Source of the DNA: Flavihumibacter solisilvae
GTDB lineage: Bacteria; Bacteroidota; Bacteroidia; Chitinophagales; Chitinophagaceae
Direction of reading: 5' to 3'
Length of the DNA: 64,000 nt
NCBI RefSeq assembly: GCF_000814475.1
Contig: NZ_JSVC01000008.1
Span: 62,001 to 126,000 of the forward strand
Shown here piece after piece: positions 1-8,644 of the stretch (the stretch's first letter is position 1; every line of letters begins with the position of its first letter). Below the pieces are notes generated by a model, which ran no database searches, was not told where the DNA came from, and worked only from the letters and a program-made list of their open reading frames with translations. The translations under genes and the position numbers were made by a program.

Positions 1-1
1 T

Positions 2-3000
2 TTTCAGCGATCGAAGCTGCTCGATAAAATGATCGTTACGGTTTCGCTCACCGATAGCATCAATGCCGACGCCGACAGCCTCGTCGCTTTTGCCGATGTA
101 CTGGCAGGTGAATTGACCGGGCAATTGCAGCCTTATGTCAGCCAGGTCATGCACCAGGTCAGTGATTCCTCTTCGCTACGCATGATGGAGATGATCAATG
201 AACACCTTCCGGTCTTCCTGGAAGAAGGAGATTATGCGGCAATCGATTCAATGATCAGCGCGGAAGGAGTGCGCACAACACTTGAAAGGAATTACAGGTT
301 ACTCACATCGCCTGCTGGTCTCGCACTTAAACAGTTTATCGCGCGCGACCTCAGCGGTATCTCAACGCCGGCACTGAAGAAATTACAGCTTCTCCAGTTT
401 GATCCGCAGTTTGAACTGTACGATAATCATATTCTCACCCGGGACAGGAAAAATCTCATAATGTTCGTGAGTCCTGCATTCCCGAAAAATAATACTGGCG
501 CCAACGCGGAATTTCTAAAAAGACTCGATGCTGTTCTCGATAGCCTGCATGCTAATCAGCCTTCGATAAAAGCTACCTATTTTGGCGGTACTGCTGTTGC
601 AGCAGGCAACGCCGTGCAGCTACGCCGCGACACGCTGATGACACAGGGGATTACCTTAGTTTTCCTGGTCATTTTCCTCGCCTGGTATTTCCGGCGGCCC
701 GAAGCGCCAATTGTAATTCTCGTTCCGGCAGTATTCGGCGCTGTGTTTTCGATCGCCTGCATAACCCTGCTGAAAGGTTCATTGTCTGTCATCGCCCTGG
801 GAACAGGCTCCGTCATCCTGGGTATCGCAGTCAATTATTCGCTTCACGTTTTCAACCATTACCGGCATCACCCGGACATGGAAAAGGTGTTACGCGATCT
901 CAGTCATCCCATGACCATCGGTGGCATTACTACCATCGGTGGATTTCTCTGCCTGCAATTTGTTGAATCGAATATGTTGCGTGACCTCGGATTGTTCGCC
1001 GCATTAAGCCTGGTAGGCGCCTCACTTTGTTCGCTTGTCTTCCTTCCCCAGCTGATCCGGAAAAGAAAAGTGACAGCAACACATGCACCTGGCTGGGTTG
1101 ACCGTCTTGCCACCTGGCGTCCCCGTTCGCATAAATGGATTATTCTTTCCATCCTGGGATTGACAGTTTTCTTTGCCTTCTTTATGGACAGGGTTCAGTT
1201 TGAACCGGATATGAACCGGATGAATTACGTGTCGCCACAGCTGCGTGAAGCGGAAAAACAGGTTAATAACATTAACGCCTACGCGCTTCAGTCGCTGTAC
1301 GTGGTGTCGTCCGGACCTGACCTCCAACACGCTTTGCAACAGAATGAAATTGCAGTACAGAAACTTAACAGCCTGGCGGCTTCCGGCACCATAAAAAAAT
1401 ATACCGGCGTTTCTGCGCTTCTCGTATCCGATTCACTTCAACAAAAGCGAATCGCACAGTGGAATGCTTTCTGGACTCCCGAACGCAGAACGCAGTTGCT
1501 GAAAAATCTCGATGAACAGGGAAAGCTTGCCGGCTTCAGTACAAAAGCATTTGAGCCCGTAAAGCAGTTGCTGGAAAAACAATACAGTGTGATACCGGCC
1601 GAAAAGGCAATTGAAGCAGGAGGCGGGCTGGTGGAAAATTATCTTATCAGCAAACCGGGAGAAGTACAGGTATTGTCGATGGTCAGGACCGAACAGGCTT
1701 CAAGGAATGAAGTGTACAAATCATTCCGGCAGCTGAACGGTGTGTCGGTGATCGATATGCAATATGTGACCGGCAAACTGGTTGAAATGGTACGGAATGA
1801 TTTTAACAGCATCAGCTGGATGGTTGCATTGATAGTTTTCACTGTTCTGCTAATCTCTTTCGGCCGGCTGGAACTTGCCCTGATCGCATTTATCCCCATG
1901 CTCATTACCTGGGTATGGATCCTGGGTATAATGGCGTTGTTTGGAATCAAATTCAACATCGTCAATATTATCATCTCTGCTTTGATCTTCGGACTTGGTG
2001 ACGATTACAGCCTGTTCACACTCGACGGCCTGCTGCAGGAATATAAGACCGGCGAAAAGATCACGTCGTCATTCCGTTCCTCGATCCTGCTTTCTGCAAT
2101 TACGACGGTAGCAGGACTTGGAGTGCTCATCTTTGCAAAGCATCCGTCGCTTCAAAGCATTGCACTGATAGCAATCACAGGCATCCTCTGTGTAGTCCTG
2201 GTTTCACAGGTTATGATTCCCTTTCTTTTCCGCGTACTGATCAGCAACCGCACGAATGCCGGCAAACCTCCGCTTACTATCTGGACAGCCATCAAATCTG
2301 TATTTGCCTTCCTTTATTTCACGGTCGGTGCGTTGATTCTAAGCTTGCTGGGGTTTTTACTGCTGCGTGCAAATCCATTTGCAGGGGAGCGGGCGAAATA
2401 CTGGTACCATGTACTTGTGTCAAAATTCGCGTGGAGCCTGATGTATGTTATGGGCAACGTGAAAAAACGCATCATAAACCCCTTGCGGGAAAATTTTGAA
2501 AAGCCTTCTGTCATTGTCAGTAACCACCAGTCTTTCCTGGATATTCTTTTGCTGATCATGCTGCACCCGAAGATCATCCTGTTGACAAATGACTGGGTCT
2601 GGAAATCACCGGTGTTTGGATATGTTGTCCGCCTCGCGGATTACATGCCGGTAACAACCGGCGTGGAAAATAATATGGCCATGCTTGCCGACAGGGTGAA
2701 AAACGGTTATTCCATTGCTGTGTTTCCTGAAGGCACCAGGTCACCTGACGGCAAAATGAAACGGTTCCATAAAGGGGCTTTTTTTCTCGCAGATCAACTC
2801 GGTGTTGACGTACTCCCCATCCTGCTGCATGGAACTGGTTACACCATGAGCAAATATGATTTTATGCTCAAAGACGGAACAGTAACCGTGGAGTTCCTGC
2901 CCCGGATAACCCCCGACAACCAGGCATTTGGAAAGGGTTATGCAGAACGCACAAAGATGATCAGCCGTCATTTTAAAAGCGTTTACCAGCAACGGCTGGA

Positions 3001-3682
3001 ACAATATGAGCATACCGGATTTTTCCGTGAACAGCTTATTGCGAACTATCTTTACAAAGGGCCTGTGCTGGAATGGTATATCCGGATCAAAACAAAGCTG
3101 GAGAAGAACTACACGCTTTTTGACCAGCTGGTGCCCAAATCAGGAAAGATCCTGGATATCGGTTGTGGTTACGGTCCGATGACTTACATGTTACATTTCA
3201 TGTCATCGGAACGGGAGCTGACCGGCGTGGATTATGATGAGGAAAAAGTCACGACAGCAAATCATTGTTTCAGCAGGAACGGTCAAATCCGTTTTGTGCA
3301 GGGCGATGTGACAAAGTTTGAATTTGAGGCCCATGATGCCATCCTGTTGTGCGATATGTTACACTACCTTGATCCCGCGCAGCAGGAACAGGTGATTGAA
3401 AAATGTATGCGTCAGCTTCTTCCCGGTGGAAGAATAATTATCCGCGAAGGCAATAGCGAAATGCAGAAACGTCATGCAGGTACCAGGCTGACAGAATTTT
3501 TCTCAACCCGGGTATTCGGGTTCAATAAAACACGTGAAGGAGGATTGTCCTTCCTGTCCGCAAGCATGATCCGGTCCCTGGCCCGGAAGAATGGGTTCAG
3601 GTGCAGTGAAATTGATGAAAACACATTTACCTCCAATATAATTTTCATACTGGAGAAAATCGAAACCTCGAATGAAAGCTGA
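2..3682 (+). CDS. MMPL/RND exporter fused to PlsC acyltransferase and SAM methyltransferase (5' partial)
   Basis: The reading frame is open to the left edge before the first ATG at 29, so the N-terminus is missing. Residue numbers count from that ATG. Residues about 1-745 are an MMPL/RND permease with two membrane bundles (about 205-345 and 595-745) and the family's DDYSLF signature at D658-D659. An LPLAT/PlsC domain follows, with NHQSFLD at 832-838 (H-x4-D) and FPEGTRS at 899-905. A class I methyltransferase domain ends the protein, with DIGCGYG at 1043-1049. Separate proteins of these types occur in aryl-polyene clusters; here they form one chain. It probably exports or flips the lipid-linked pigment and acylates or methylates it. 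The domain calls are firm. The substrate is inferred from the cluster. Confidence 0.85.
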   Translation, partial: FQRSKLLDKMIVTVSLTDSINADADSLVAFADVLAGELTGQLQPYVSQVMHQVSDSSSLRMMEMINEHLPVFLEEGDYAAIDSMISAEGVRTTLERNYRLLTSPAGLALKQFIARDLSGISTPALKKLQLLQFDPQFELYDNHILTRDRKNLIMFVSPAFPKNNTGANAEFLKRLDAVLDSLHANQPSIKATYFGGTAVAAGNAVQLRRDTLMTQGITLVFLVIFLAWYFRRPEAPIVILVPAVFGAVFSIACITLLKGSLSVIALGTGSVILGIAVNYSLHVFNHYRHHPDMEKVLRDLSHPMTIGGITTIGGFLCLQFVESNMLRDLGLFAALSLVGASLCSLVFLPQLIRKRKVTATHAPGWVDRLATWRPRSHKWIILSILGLTVFFAFFMDRVQFEPDMNRMNYVSPQLREAEKQVNNINAYALQSLYVVSSGPDLQHALQQNEIAVQKLNSLAASGTIKKYTGVSALLVSDSLQQKRIAQWNAFWTPERRTQLLKNLDEQGKLAGFSTKAFEPVKQLLEKQYSVIPAEKAIEAGGGLVENYLISKPGEVQVLSMVRTEQASRNEVYKSFRQLNGVSVIDMQYVTGKLVEMVRNDFNSISWMVALIVFTVLLISFGRLELALIAFIPMLITWVWILGIMALFGIKFNIVNIIISALIFGLGDDYSLFTLDGLLQEYKTGEKITSSFRSSILLSAITTVAGLGVLIFAKHPSLQSIALIAITGILCVVLVSQVMIPFLFRVLISNRTNAGKPPLTIWTAIKSVFAFLYFTVGALILSLLGFLLLRANPFAGERAKYWYHVLVSKFAWSLMYVMGNVKKRIINPLRENFEKPSVIVSNHQSFLDILLLIMLHPKIILLTNDWVWKSPVFGYVVRLADYMPVTTGVENNMAMLADRVKNGYSIAVFPEGTRSPDGKMKRFHKGAFFLADQLGVDVLPILLHGTGYTMSKYDFMLKDGTVTVEFLPRITPDNQAFGKGYAERTKMISRHFKSVYQQRLEQYEHTGFFREQLIANYLYKGPVLEWYIRIKTKLEKNYTLFDQLVPKSGKILDIGCGYGPMTYMLHFMSSERELTGVDYDEEKVTTANHCFSRNGQIRFVQGDVTKFEFEAHDAILLCDMLHYLDPAQQEQVIEKCMRQLLPGGRIIIREGNSEMQKRHAGTRLTEFFSTRVFGFNKTREGGLSFLSASMIRSLARKNGFRCSEIDENTFTSNIIFILEKIETSNES

Positions 3683-5186
3683 ATACGATATCGTGATAAT
3701 CGGGAGCGGGTTGGGAGGACTCATCTGCGGTGCGATCCTTAGCGATGCGGGTTTCAGCGTTTGCATGCTTGAGAAAAATCGCCAGCTGGGTGGCAGCCTG
3801 CAGACGTTCGCAAGGGACAAGGTTTTATTTGACAGCGGCGTGCATTATATCGGTGGACTGGCAAAAGGACAGAATCTTTACCAGGTGTTCAAATATCTCG
3901 GTCTCATGGATGCAATGAAACTGCAGCGCATGGATGAAGAGGTGTTCGACCGGATAGTATTCCTGGAAGACGGAAAGGAATATTCAATGGCCCAGGGTTA
4001 TGAACGTTTTATTGCAACCCTGTCGGCCGACTTCCCCGAAGAGGAAGAGAACATCCGCAATTACTGCGACAAGATCCGCGAAGTGTGCAGTAAGTTCCCT
4101 TTATATAATCTCCGGATCGGTGATGGCTATGCTGAAAAGGCAACAGTTCTGGAGATCGATGCCAAATCATTTATTGAATCGGTCACTTCAAATGTTCGCC
4201 TGCAGGAAATTCTCGCCGGGAACAATATCCTGTATGCCGGCGTTGCCAATAAAACGCCCCTATATGTACATGCCCTGGTAACAAACAGTTATATCGAAAG
4301 CTCCTGGAAATGCATTGACGGCGGTTCACAGATCACAAAACATCTTGCATCGCGGATAAGAAAAAATGGCGGTGTGATCAGGAATTACAGTACCGTTGCC
4401 CGCATTGTGGAAGGAGAAGGTAAGGTCAGCCATGTTGAACTTGCCGATGGTGAAAAAGTCTATGCTAAACAATTCATTTCGAATTTGCATCCACAGCAGA
4501 CTCTTGAAATGACCAGCTCCACCATCCTCCGTAATATGTACCGGAAAAGGATCGCTTCACTCGAAAACAGTGTTTCATCTTTTACTATCCATGCAGTTCT
4601 GAAGCCGGGAACCATGCCTTATTTTGGTCATAACTTCTATCTCCACGAAAAAGATGGTGTGTGGGACGCGATCAGTTGTGATGAAGAAATGTGGCCGCAC
4701 AGCTGCGGTGTTTTCTTCGCAGCTTCCTCCCGCACGTCAGCTCACGCCGAATCTATATGCCTGCTCGCCTATATGCGGTTCGATGAATTCAGTGAATGGC
4801 AGCATACATTCAATACTGAAGCGGCTCCCGCCGGCAGGGGAGAAGCATACGAAGCATTCAAGAATGAGAAAGCAGAAAAGTTAATCGCATTTGCAGAACG
4901 AAAATTTCCGGGGCTGAGAAATAATATTCAATCCTATTATACCTCAACTCCCTTGTCATACCGTGATTATATCGGCAGCGCCGACGGTTCTATGTATGGT
5001 ATCAGCAAAGATTACCGTGATCCGGTTAGTACGTTTATTGCCACCCGGACAAAAATTCCGAACCTTTACCTGACGGGACAGAACCTGATGCTGCACGGCA
5101 TCCTTGGGGTAACAATCAGTGCCCTGACCACCTGTGGGGAATTCATTGACCTGGCACCATTGGTTGAAAAGATAAAAAACGCGTAA
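3672..5186 (+). CDS. FAD-dependent oxidoreductase, phytoene desaturase / retinol saturase-like
   Basis: The 504-residue protein starts with a Rossmann FAD-binding motif, GSGLGG at residues 11-16, followed by an acidic strand end (MLEK) and GGSLQTF, as in CrtI/RetSat-type amine-oxidase-fold enzymes. The C-terminal FAD-closing segment reads LYLTGQNLMLHGILGV. The ATG lies inside the end of the exporter gene (11-nt overlap), which suggests translational coupling. Enzymes of this family saturate or desaturate conjugated polyenes. In this cluster the polyene chain of the pigment is a plausible substrate, but nothing in the sequence fixes the direction of the reaction. Confidence 0.8.
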   Translation: MKAEYDIVIIGSGLGGLICGAILSDAGFSVCMLEKNRQLGGSLQTFARDKVLFDSGVHYIGGLAKGQNLYQVFKYLGLMDAMKLQRMDEEVFDRIVFLEDGKEYSMAQGYERFIATLSADFPEEEENIRNYCDKIREVCSKFPLYNLRIGDGYAEKATVLEIDAKSFIESVTSNVRLQEILAGNNILYAGVANKTPLYVHALVTNSYIESSWKCIDGGSQITKHLASRIRKNGGVIRNYSTVARIVEGEGKVSHVELADGEKVYAKQFISNLHPQQTLEMTSSTILRNMYRKRIASLENSVSSFTIHAVLKPGTMPYFGHNFYLHEKDGVWDAISCDEEMWPHSCGVFFAASSRTSAHAESICLLAYMRFDEFSEWQHTFNTEAAPAGRGEAYEAFKNEKAEKLIAFAERKFPGLRNNIQSYYTSTPLSYRDYIGSADGSMYGISKDYRDPVSTFIATRTKIPNLYLTGQNLMLHGILGVTISALTTCGEFIDLAPLVEKIKNA

Positions 5187-5192
5187 CGAAGA

Positions 5193-6860
5193 ATGAGGCA
5201 ACTGAAAAAAATTGGGAAGTGGTTATTGTATCTCACCTGCACATTGTTGTTGCTGCTGGTGATCCTTTTCATCTACCTCTACAATGTTTCGAAAATTGAT
5301 CCGCCGCAAATTGCTGATACTTCAATTATGAAGCAGCAGCGCACGGATGCAGGTAATGGGTTCTATTACCTTGGAAACAGCTGGTTCCGGAAAAGTAATT
5401 CCGGGCTGTATGAACTTTACCTCGAAGGCGATTCATTCGAGAGAGGAGTGGTTAACGGGAAGCTTACAAAAGAGCTGGTCCAGCGCCAGGAAGATCATTT
5501 CAGTGAGCAGATCAACAAAATGATCCCGTCAAATTTTTACCGTCATTTCCTGAAATATTTTATTGGCTGGTTCAACCGCAATCTGCCAGGGCAGGTTAAA
5601 GATGAATACAAGGAAGAAATTTATGGTGTATCTCTTGCTGCATCTGATAAATATAATTATATCGGCACCCCCTACCAACGGATCCTGAATTACCATGCGG
5701 CTCACGATATCGGCCACGCGTTGCAAAGCATGGCGCTCGTTGGCTGCACGTCCTTCGCAACCTGGAATGGTCATTCGAAAGACAGCGCATTCATCATCGG
5801 AAGGAATTTTGATTTTTACGTAGGCGATAAGTTTGCCGAAGACAAGATCATCGCATTTATCAGGCCTTCGGATGGGTATGGTTATATGACCGTGACCTGG
5901 GGAGGATTTACAGGCGCGGTTTCTGGGATGAATGAGAAAGGGCTTACTGTCACCATTAATGCTGCGAAAACAGCCATGCCTTCAGGCTCGGCAACTCCTG
6001 TGTCGCTGGTCGCACGCGAGATCCTGCAATATGCTTCCAATATAAGCGAGGCCTATAAAATTGCCCAATCAAGGCATATGTTCGTCTCCGAATCATTTCT
6101 CGTAGGATCTGCAGCCGACAATAAAGCTGTGGTGATTGAAAAGACCCCGGACTCTCTTGATATGTATGATCCGAACCAGGATTATATCGTTTGTGCGAAT
6201 CATTTCCAGAGCAAGTCCATGGTGAATTCAGTAGCAAATGTCCAACAGATGAAAGAAAGCGCTTCGCCTTATCGCTATCGTCGGGTAATGGAACTGCTGG
6301 CGGCCGCACCACAAAATACCGTTCAGCAGACCGTCGACATCCTCCGTGATTACCAGGGAGTAGGTGGTGCGGACATAGGGATGGGTAATGAAAAAGCGAT
6401 CAACCAGCTGATCGCACACCATTCGATCGTGTTTGAACCCAAAAAGCGACTGGTCTGGATTTCAACTTCGCCCTGGCAGGTTGGAAAGTTTATTTGCTAT
6501 GACCTGTCAAAAGTGCTTGGCCTGTCCGGGATGCGTACCAACCATGAAGTAAGCGACAGCTCTCTTAATATTGCGCCGGATAGTTTGTTATTTTCGCGCC
6601 GGTTTGCAGAGTTCAACAAATTCAGGCATTATCGCCAGGAGATACTTGATGGGGGAACAGCAGTGCCCGATAGCATAGTGGCGAGCAACCCGCAATATTA
6701 TCATAGCTATGTACTTGCAGGAAACATAAGCATGAAGAATAAGGAGTATGCGGCAGCGAAGAAATATTATGAAACTGCACTAACCATGGAGATCGCGACA
6801 ATGCCGGAAAAGGAATATATCCAGAAACAGTTGGCCACCTGTAATGAGCGGCTCAGGTAA
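5193..6860 (+). CDS. C45-family N-terminal-nucleophile acyltransferase/hydrolase, membrane anchored
   Basis: This 555-residue protein has one N-terminal hydrophobic anchor (about residues 8-28), so the body is probably periplasmic. The segment GCTSF, with C185, followed by IIGRNFDF, matches the autoproteolysis site of C45 peptidases (acyl-CoA:6-aminopenicillanate acyltransferase / phospholipase B-like), where the Cys becomes the N-terminal nucleophile. Such enzymes form or break amide and ester bonds. The last 75 residues resemble a TPR-like helical pair (YVLAGNISMKNKEYAAAKKYY). It begins 6 nt after the oxidoreductase and ends 1 nt before acpS. In this setting it could attach or remove an acyl group on the pigment or its carrier; that is inference. 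Confidence 0.75.
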   Translation: MRQLKKIGKWLLYLTCTLLLLLVILFIYLYNVSKIDPPQIADTSIMKQQRTDAGNGFYYLGNSWFRKSNSGLYELYLEGDSFERGVVNGKLTKELVQRQEDHFSEQINKMIPSNFYRHFLKYFIGWFNRNLPGQVKDEYKEEIYGVSLAASDKYNYIGTPYQRILNYHAAHDIGHALQSMALVGCTSFATWNGHSKDSAFIIGRNFDFYVGDKFAEDKIIAFIRPSDGYGYMTVTWGGFTGAVSGMNEKGLTVTINAAKTAMPSGSATPVSLVAREILQYASNISEAYKIAQSRHMFVSESFLVGSAADNKAVVIEKTPDSLDMYDPNQDYIVCANHFQSKSMVNSVANVQQMKESASPYRYRRVMELLAAAPQNTVQQTVDILRDYQGVGGADIGMGNEKAINQLIAHHSIVFEPKKRLVWISTSPWQVGKFICYDLSKVLGLSGMRTNHEVSDSSLNIAPDSLLFSRRFAEFNKFRHYRQEILDGGTAVPDSIVASNPQYYHSYVLAGNISMKNKEYAAAKKYYETALTMEIATMPEKEYIQKQLATCNERLR

Positions 6861-6861
6861 T

Positions 6862-7236
6862 ATGATATTAGGAATCGGAACAGATATAATCGAAGTGGAA
6901 AGGGTTGCCGGCAAGATCGGCAGGAATATCGGTTTCCGTGAAATGGTTTTCTCTGCTGAAGAAATCAGCTACTGCGAAAAGCAAACCCATAAGTTCGAAC
7001 ACTATGCTGCGAGGTTTGCTGCCAAGGAGGCATTCCTGAAAGCGTTAGGTACGGGGTGGATCAATGGTACTGCTTTCAATGAAATAGAAGTAACTCACAA
7101 TATTGAAGGGCAACCGCAGATCATCCTCAGGGGTGAAACTGCTGTAACGCTTGCTTCAAAAAACATTTCCCGCATCCACGTCTCCTTATCTCATCAAAAA
7201 ACTATGGCCGTAGCTTTCGTCCTGCTTGAACAATAA
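6862..7236 (+). CDS. acpS: Holo-[acyl-carrier-protein] synthase (4'-phosphopantetheinyl transferase)
   Basis: This 124-residue AcpS-type transferase moves phosphopantetheine from CoA to the serine of acyl carrier proteins. It opens with GIGTDIIEVERV, containing the metal-binding Asp at residue 8, and carries RFAAKEAFLKALGTG, with the second metal ligand Glu in FAAKEA. The ATG at 6862 directly follows the TAA of the upstream gene and gives the canonical AcpS N-terminus; an in-frame ATG at 6844 would add six atypical residues. Its place in the pigment operon suggests that it activates the two cluster ACPs, although it could also be the genome's general AcpS. Confidence 0.93.
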   Translation: MILGIGTDIIEVERVAGKIGRNIGFREMVFSAEEISYCEKQTHKFEHYAARFAAKEAFLKALGTGWINGTAFNEIEVTHNIEGQPQIILRGETAVTLASKNISRIHVSLSHQKTMAVAFVLLEQ

Positions 7237-7237
7237 T

Positions 7238-8527
7238 ATGTACGCTTCAGAAATTGCATACCAGAACCCCGAACTGATCAGCAGCATGCAGGCAGAGAAA
7301 CTGCAGGAGCTGATGCGCTACCTGCAACAACATTCGCCGTTCTACCGCGAGATGTTTGCTGCTTCAGGAATTGATCCGATGCAGGTAAAAAAGCTGGGTG
7401 ACCTGGCCGCCCTGCCTGTGACCAACAAGGAAGACCTGCAGCGCCGGAACTGGGATTTTTTATGTGTTGACCGGAACAGGATCGCAGAGTATGTGGCAAG
7501 CTCCGGCACCCTTGGAACCCCTGTAACCATAGCACTTACTGCTAATGACCTCGACCGGCTGGCATACAACGAATATTGCTCTTTCACTATGGCCGGCGGT
7601 TCTGAAAATGACATTTACCAGCTCATGCTTACCCTCGACCGGCAATTTATGGCCGGTATTGCCTACTACCTTGGCATCCGCAGGCTTGGTGCCGGCCTGG
7701 TGAGGGTAGGACCCGGTGCGCCTTTCCTGCAATGGGAGACCATCAAACGGTTATCGCCAACTGTCATCATTGGTGTGCCTTCTTTTATCGTGAAGCTGAT
7801 CGAATATGCAGAAAGTGCCGGTATTGATCTCAATTCATCGTCGGTCACTACAGCGATCTGCATCGGGGAAAGTATCCGCAGTGCCGACAACAGGCTAAAC
7901 CTCCTCGGCCAAAGGATCAGTTCAGCCTGGAATATCAGGCTGGTCAGTACTTATGCGTCAACGGAAATGCAGACCGCCTTTACTGAATGCCCCGAAGGAG
8001 CGGGCGGACACCTGAACCCCGAACTGCTGATCGTTGAGTTGCTTGATGAATACAATAATCCTGTTGGTCCGGGTGAAGAGGGTGAAGTCACCATTACTAC
8101 CCTCGGCGTGGAAGGAATGCCGTTACTCCGGTACAAAACCGGTGATATCTGCAGGTTTCATGGTGAACCATGCAAGTGTGGCAGGAAAACGCCCCGCCTT
8201 TCCTCAGTAATAGGCAGAAAACAGCAGATGATCAAACTGAAAGGAACCACTTTCTACCCACCGATGCTCTATGAAGTGTTGCACGAAATCAGTGAAGTGA
8301 AGGATTATGTGGTTGAATTGAAAAGTAACGAATGGGGAACTGATGAAGTGTTCCTTCACCTGCATATAACACGTGAGGATGAATCGGTTCTGCAAAAAAT
8401 TAGGGAACTCCTTCGGTCGCGGCTAAGGGTAATCCCTGATATCCGCATCGTATCCGGGGCCGAACTTCACCAACTGCAATTCCCCGAAGGCGGGAGGAAG
8501 GCACAGAAACTGATTGACAACCGGTGA
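7238..8527 (+). CDS. PaaK-like aryl-CoA/aryl-ACP ligase (AMP-forming)
   Basis: This adenylate-forming enzyme of about 429 residues belongs to the phenylacetate-CoA ligase family. It shows the phosphate loop SSGTLGTP, the YASTEMQT motif, GEEGEVTITTLG, RYKTGDICRF and the PaaK-type cysteine pair CKCGRKTPR. ATG 7238 lies 1 nt after the acpS stop; a TTG at 7226 in the same frame would overlap acpS and seems less likely. The next gene is a tyrosine ammonia-lyase, so the likely substrate is 4-coumarate, activated as the starter unit and loaded on CoA or directly on a cluster ACP. The choice between CoA and ACP cannot be made from the sequence. Confidence 0.85.
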   Translation: MYASEIAYQNPELISSMQAEKLQELMRYLQQHSPFYREMFAASGIDPMQVKKLGDLAALPVTNKEDLQRRNWDFLCVDRNRIAEYVASSGTLGTPVTIALTANDLDRLAYNEYCSFTMAGGSENDIYQLMLTLDRQFMAGIAYYLGIRRLGAGLVRVGPGAPFLQWETIKRLSPTVIIGVPSFIVKLIEYAESAGIDLNSSSVTTAICIGESIRSADNRLNLLGQRISSAWNIRLVSTYASTEMQTAFTECPEGAGGHLNPELLIVELLDEYNNPVGPGEEGEVTITTLGVEGMPLLRYKTGDICRFHGEPCKCGRKTPRLSSVIGRKQQMIKLKGTTFYPPMLYEVLHEISEVKDYVVELKSNEWGTDEVFLHLHITREDESVLQKIRELLRSRLRVIPDIRIVSGAELHQLQFPEGGRKAQKLIDNR

Positions 8528-8565
8528 AATATTTGCCCACTGCGCATTTCAGCGGATTTTTGCTT

Positions 8566-8586
8566 ATAATAGCATGAACATGTTAT
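8566..8586. promoter_or_regulatory. Quasi-palindrome upstream of the ammonia-lyase gene
   Basis: In the 117-bp gap before the ammonia-lyase, arms ATAA and TTAT flank the inner repeat CATG-AA-CATG, with three extra bases (TAG) in the left half. It lies about 23 bp upstream of a TAnnTTTG element. It could be a regulator binding site; no regulator gene is in the window. Confidence 0.25.
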
Positions 8587-8608
8587 ACATCTTGTTTCAG
8601 CTTTTCCC

Positions 8609-8616
8609 TATTTTTG
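8609..8616 (+). promoter_or_regulatory. Candidate Bacteroidota -7 promoter element before the ammonia-lyase gene
   Basis: TATTTTTG matches the Bacteroidota -7 consensus TAnnTTTG and ends 28 nt before the ATG at 8645. No well-spaced -33 TTG is visible: the nearest TTG (8592-8594) is only 14 nt upstream. The gap is the longest inside the pigment block, so an internal promoter here is plausible. Confidence 0.35.
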
Positions 8617-8644
8617 ACGGCTTAAGATAACTGCTCAATAACTG

